Source: Paenibacillus sp. MMS20-IR301 (GTDB lineage Bacteria > Bacillota > Bacilli > Paenibacillales > Paenibacillaceae). Taken from it: 64,000 nucleotides of DNA. The translations under genes were made by a program, and so were the position numbers. Below, one piece after another: positions 60,689 to 64,000 of this stretch. Location: NCBI RefSeq assembly GCF_032302195.1, contig NZ_CP135275.1, positions 3,534,001-3,598,000 on the forward strand, read 5' to 3'. Each line of letters begins with the position of its first letter. The stretch's first letter is position 1. The notes beneath the pieces were generated by a model, which was not told where the DNA came from, did not search any database, and saw only the letters and a program-made list of their open reading frames with translations.

Positions 60689-61729
60689 ATGACCCGGGAT
60701 AGCCTGCTTGCCACGCGCGGGGAAACTTTTTTCCTCAATTTGCGCTTCATGCTTATTGTTACTGTATTTGTGGCCAATGCGGTCGAACCCCTGATTGGTG
60801 ACATGAGCGGGCTTCACGCCCTTTACCAGTGGATCTTCAGCTTTCATATGCCGCTGTTTGTGCTTGTGACCGGGTACTTTGCCCGTCAGAGCCTGTACGG
60901 AACAGCCGGCCGCAGAGTGCTGCTGCAGATCGGACTGCAATACGTTATTTTTCAGAGTCTCTATTCGCTGCTTGATGTTTCCTTCTTCCATGTAACTAAC
61001 ATTCATCACTCCTTCTTCGCTCCTTATCTGCTGCTGTGGTTCCTGGCTAGCCACGCCTTCTGGCGCCTGCTGATGCTCGGGATGAGCCGCTGGTCACGGG
61101 GGGCACAGTTTACCTTTGCCTTAATCGCAGGTGTAGCCGTGGGATATCTGCAGCTCGACGGCGTCTGGTTCAGCATCAGCCGCACCTTTGTGTATCTGCC
61201 GTTTTTTATTCTAGGATACCATTTCTCGTTCGCAGCTTTTGTCAAGATGTATCAGCGTTATGTTAAAATTACGGCCGCGGCCGTTTCCGTTGCACTGCTA
61301 GTATTAGCCGGCCTGATCGGCCATATTCTTCCGCTCGGCTGGATGTATGGCAGCATGACTTATATGCAGCTCGGTGCCGGTGAATGGTATGCCGGCGTGT
61401 TCCGGCTCGCGATGTATGTCCTGCAATTTGCCTCATCACTGGCATTTCTCGGCCTGGTGCCCTTTGCAGCGAGCCGCATGACCGAGCTTGGCCGCCGCAC
61501 ACTGTACGTCTTCCTCCTTCACGGGCTCGTTGTCCGCGCAGCTGCCGCTTCCGGCGTGTATGCTTATATCGGCAATGCTGCCGATGCCGCTGTCCTGCTG
61601 GCCTGCGCCTTATCCTGCACCGTGCTGCTGGCCCACCCAGCCGTCAAACGCCTGCTCAATCCGCTGGTTGAGCCGCCGGTGGAATGGATGCTCTCTCTGC
61701 GCAGAGCCGCTGTCCGGCGTTCGCTTTAG
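60689..61729 (+). CDS. Acyltransferase-3-like integral membrane protein
   Basis: 346 residues, with GGAGGTAACG before the ATG. It has ten TM helices. The pattern with an early His-x-x-x segment (HALYQWIFSFHMPLFVLVTGYFARQS, quoted as a position only) in the second membrane pair resembles the acyltransferase-3/fucose 4-O-acetylase family, which O-acetylates sugars of surface polymers using a cytosolic acyl-CoA. The family link is judged from layout and the FHMPLF motif. Glycan substrate genes are not adjacent. It is probably a monocistron ended by the terminator below. Confidence 0.75.
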   Translation: MTRDSLLATRGETFFLNLRFMLIVTVFVANAVEPLIGDMSGLHALYQWIFSFHMPLFVLVTGYFARQSLYGTAGRRVLLQIGLQYVIFQSLYSLLDVSFFHVTNIHHSFFAPYLLLWFLASHAFWRLLMLGMSRWSRGAQFTFALIAGVAVGYLQLDGVWFSISRTFVYLPFFILGYHFSFAAFVKMYQRYVKITAAAVSVALLVLAGLIGHILPLGWMYGSMTYMQLGAGEWYAGVFRLAMYVLQFASSLAFLGLVPFAASRMTELGRRTLYVFLLHGLVVRAAAASGVYAYIGNAADAAVLLACALSCTVLLAHPAVKRLLNPLVEPPVEWMLSLRRAAVRRSL

Positions 61730-61772
61730 GAATGGATTTGCTCAAGCTTACTTATATTAATGAGGTATAGGA

Positions 61773-61801
61773 GCCTGTTCCGTCCGTGGCAGGCTTTTTT
61801 G
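61773..61801 (+). terminator. Terminator after the acyltransferase-like gene
   Basis: GCCTG (61773-61777) and CAGGC (61790-61794) with a T run. The gap 61802-62022 beyond it shows nothing I can support. Confidence 0.75.
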
Positions 61802-62022
61802 ACATTCCAGCATGAAGCCGTTTACAGCTGTCCGCCGGATGAAGACTGCGACAAACTTCACATTGGGCGGTAGAAAAAAGAGGATTTTTGTGATAGACTC
61901 TCTATTAACATTCGTGTAACAATCCGCTTGTTTTTTATAGAAACGGCTCCGCCCTCCTTCTGATTTCTGCAAGAAGCTGGACCCTGATCCTTCTATAAAC
62001 CGCAGACCCGCAACTCCCAGGA

Positions 62023-62050
62023 TTGCAATGCGTTAATGCGGCAATATATT
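62023..62050 (+). promoter_or_regulatory. Candidate promoter of ilvD
   Basis: TTGCAA (62023-62028), 16 bases, TATATT (62045-62050), leaving a 140-base leader before the start codon. Two near copies of CTATGC-y-AACAAA lie in that leader (about 62114 and 62164). No T-box hallmark or clear CodY box was seen. Confidence 0.4.
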
Positions 62051-62197
62051 TGTTTCGCAAAATACAGCTGAGACTTCCGAACGGATTCTGTGCAAAATAG
62101 GTTCCGGCAGCTATGCCAACAAACATGCTTCGGTGCCAGTTTTGCGAATTATCCAAGGAAGACTATGCTAACAAAACTTTTAGGAGGAAATGTCATC

Positions 62198-63883
62198 ATG
62201 GCAAACAAGAAAATGCGTTCAGACATGATCAAAAAAGGCTTCGACCGGGCTCCGCACCGCAGTCTTCTGCGGGCAGCAGGCGTTAAAGAAGAGGATTTCG
62301 GCAAACCGTTCATCGCGGTCTGCAACTCCTATATCGATATTGTACCGGGCCACGTGCATCTGCAGGAATTCGGTAAAATTGTTAAGGAAGCTATCCGCGA
62401 AGCCGGCGGAGTACCGTTTGAATTCAATACAATCGGCGTAGATGACGGTATTGCTATGGGACATATCGGCATGCGCTACTCGCTGCCAAGCCGCGAGATC
62501 ATCGCTGATTCCCTGGAAACTGTCGTTTCTGCACACTGGTTCGACGGCATGGTCTGCATCCCTAACTGTGATAAGATCACCCCGGGCATGATGATGGGCG
62601 CCCTGCGCGTCAACATCCCGACCATCTTCGTAAGCGGCGGACCGATGAAGGCCGGCGTAGACAGCAAAGGCAACAAGCTCTCCCTTACTTCCGTGTTCGA
62701 GGGCGTAGGCGCCCATCAGGTCGGCAAGATCAATGATGCTGAGCTGCTTGAACTGGAACAATACGGCTGTCCGACCTGCGGATCATGTTCCGGGATGTTC
62801 ACTGCCAACTCCATGAACTGTCTGGCCGAAGCCATGGGCCTTGCGCTTCCGGGTAACGGAACCATCCTGGCTGTCGCTGAAGAGCGCCGTGAGTTCGTCC
62901 GCAGATCAGCTACCCAGCTGATGGAGCTGATCAAGCTGGATCTGAAGCCGCGCGATATCGTAACCAAGGAATCGCTGGACAACGCTTTTGCACTGGATAT
63001 GGCTATGGGCGGTTCCACCAATACCGTGCTGCATACGCTGGCACTGGCTCAGGAAGCTGAAGTGGACTATCCGCTGGAGCGCATCAATGAAGTGGCGAAC
63101 CGCGTACCTTACCTGGCCAAGCTGGCTCCGGCTTCCGACATCTTCATCGAGGATGTGGACCGGGCGGGCGGCGTCAGCGCTGTGCTGAATGAGCTGCTGA
63201 AGAAACCGGGCGCCATCTTCGGCGACTGCATGACCGTTACAGGCAAGACCATCGCCGAGAATGTAACCGGACATGAAATCAAGGATACCTCGGTCATCCA
63301 TACTATAGACAACCCTTACTCCCAAGTAGGCGGATTGTCTGTGCTCTATGGTAACCTGGCTCCGGAAGGCTCGATCATAAAGGTAGGTGCCGTGGATGCT
63401 TCCGTTGGCGGCTACCACAAGGGACCAGCTATCTGTTTCGATTCCCAGGAGCAGGCGCTGGAAGGCATTGCAAACGGCAAAGTTAAAGAAGGCCATGTCG
63501 TTGTCATCCGCTATGAAGGTCCAAAAGGCGGACCGGGCATGCCGGAAATGCTGGCTCCGACCTCCCAGATCGTCGGTATGGGCCTTGGCGCCAAAGTCGG
63601 CTTGATCACAGACGGCCGTTTCTCCGGTGCCTCCCGCGGGATCAGCATCGGCCATATCTCGCCGGAAGCAGCTGAAGGCGGCCCGATCGCCTTCGTAGAG
63701 GATGGCGACATCATTGAGCTGGATCTGAACAACCGCAAGATTGAGCTGCTGGTTGAAGAAGAAGTGCTGGCGGTCCGCCGCAACGGCTGGAAGGGCTTTG
63801 AACCGAAGGTGAAGACCGGTTATCTCGCCCGTTACTCCAAGCTGGTTACCAACGCAAGCAATGGCGGCGTACTGAAGATCTGA
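62198..63883 (+). CDS. ilvD: Dihydroxy-acid dehydratase
   Basis: 561 residues from the ATG at 62198 (AGGAGG 8-9 bases upstream); the open frame upstream is not protein-like. The iron-sulfur ligands and active site lie in [33 protein letters not shown] and [20 protein letters not shown]. The substrate-binding region GGSTNTVLH and the late [20 protein letters not shown] are present. It dehydrates 2,3-dihydroxy-isovalerate and 2,3-dihydroxy-3-methylvalerate to the 2-oxo acids of valine, leucine and isoleucine biosynthesis. No other ilv or leu genes lie in the window, so it may be monocistronic. Confidence 0.95.
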   Translation: MANKKMRSDMIKKGFDRAPHRSLLRAAGVKEEDFGKPFIAVCNSYIDIVPGHVHLQEFGKIVKEAIREAGGVPFEFNTIGVDDGIAMGHIGMRYSLPSREIIADSLETVVSAHWFDGMVCIPNCDKITPGMMMGALRVNIPTIFVSGGPMKAGVDSKGNKLSLTSVFEGVGAHQVGKINDAELLELEQYGCPTCGSCSGMFTANSMNCLAEAMGLALPGNGTILAVAEERREFVRRSATQLMELIKLDLKPRDIVTKESLDNAFALDMAMGGSTNTVLHTLALAQEAEVDYPLERINEVANRVPYLAKLAPASDIFIEDVDRAGGVSAVLNELLKKPGAIFGDCMTVTGKTIAENVTGHEIKDTSVIHTIDNPYSQVGGLSVLYGNLAPEGSIIKVGAVDASVGGYHKGPAICFDSQEQALEGIANGKVKEGHVVVIRYEGPKGGPGMPEMLAPTSQIVGMGLGAKVGLITDGRFSGASRGISIGHISPEAAEGGPIAFVEDGDIIELDLNNRKIELLVEEEVLAVRRNGWKGFEPKVKTGYLARYSKLVTNASNGGVLKI

Positions 63884-63924
63884 TCAGTCAGCCGCTGCAG
63901 CCCGGCATACATGCACCATCCATT

Positions 63925-63964
63925 AAGCAGTTCCTGCCGTATTCTGCGGCGGAGCTGCTTTTTG
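63925..63964 (+). terminator. Terminator after ilvD
   Basis: AAGCAG (63925-63930) pairs with CTGCTT (63955-63960), with inner TTCC/GGAG and TGCCG/CGGC-type pairing, and a T run. Nothing else is seen to the end of the window. Confidence 0.65.
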
Positions 63965-64000
63965 CTGTGCAGAGCTTTAGTAGCCTGCCGTTTACACGCT

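Noticed and set aside
61802..62197. T-box or other riboswitch upstream of ilvD
   Set aside because: No T-box core, no convincing terminator/antiterminator pair in the leader.

Overview
The window looks like chromosome of a spore-former of the Paenibacillus type (Bacillota, moderately high GC). Supporting signs are strong purine-rich Shine-Dalgarno sites, a T-box leader in front of pheS, the glcT-ptsG-ptsH-ptsI order with a GlcT-type RNA antiterminator, pheS-pheT-zapA-mutS2 on one strand, Firmicutes-type galK-galE-galT, a YuaF/FloT-type flotillin pair, and many lipoproteins and one-TM anchored proteins. No tRNA, rRNA, CRISPR array, transposase or prophage was seen.

Layout. 1-5.2 kb: a partial FAD oxidoreductase, a secreted flavoprotein lipoprotein, an ECF sigma factor with an overlapping membrane anti-sigma factor, a decayed methyltransferase tail and a small anchored protein. 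5.2-10.6 kb: a PHP-domain phosphoesterase and a three-gene ECF vitamin/metal-type importer (S, fused AA', T) divergent from an RpiR-type regulator. 10.6-14.8 kb: a small acidic protein, a repeat-bearing gap, and an MFS transporter with a CitA/DcuS-type two-component system. 14.8-18.4 kb: zinc-ribbon protein, micropeptide candidate, DUF350 protein, MutS2. 18.5-21.3 kb: small membrane protein, diguanylate cyclase, CuA-type cupredoxin lipoprotein and a 600-base gap full of palindromic repeats. 21.3-27.8 kb: a very long ZapA-coiled-coil protein, PheT, PheS and its T-box.

27.8-36.2 kb: a divergent operon for an 870-residue secreted repeat protein and a MacAB/YknXYZ-like export system, then a PAS-GGDEF protein. 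36.2-40.2 kb: type I pullulanase and an MFS transporter. 40.5-45.8 kb: the general and glucose PTS (ptsI, ptsH, ptsG) with glcT. 45.9-50.5 kb: an ABC exporter and the flotillin/NfeD pair. 50.6-57 kb: an iron alcohol dehydrogenase and the Leloir operon galK-galE-galT, divergent from an AraC regulator. 57-64 kb: aldo/keto reductase, sirtuin, HAD phosphatase, alpha/beta hydrolase, acyltransferase-like membrane protein and dihydroxy-acid dehydratase.

The most surprising observations are two in-frame premature stops in otherwise intact genes. ptsI has TAG at codon 469, which cuts off the catalytic-cysteine region. ecfT has TGA just before an expected last membrane helix. Other points of note are the 706-residue ZapA fusion, the pheS and secreted-protein promoters that face away from each other on the same -35 base pairs, probable non-AUG starts for a diguanylate cyclase and an AraC regulator, and an FNR/CRP-type palindrome placed at about -41.5 of a candidate promoter. 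I did not find a clearly novel multi-gene defence or biosynthetic system; the best candidate for an uncharacterised system is the secreted repeat protein with its export complex.
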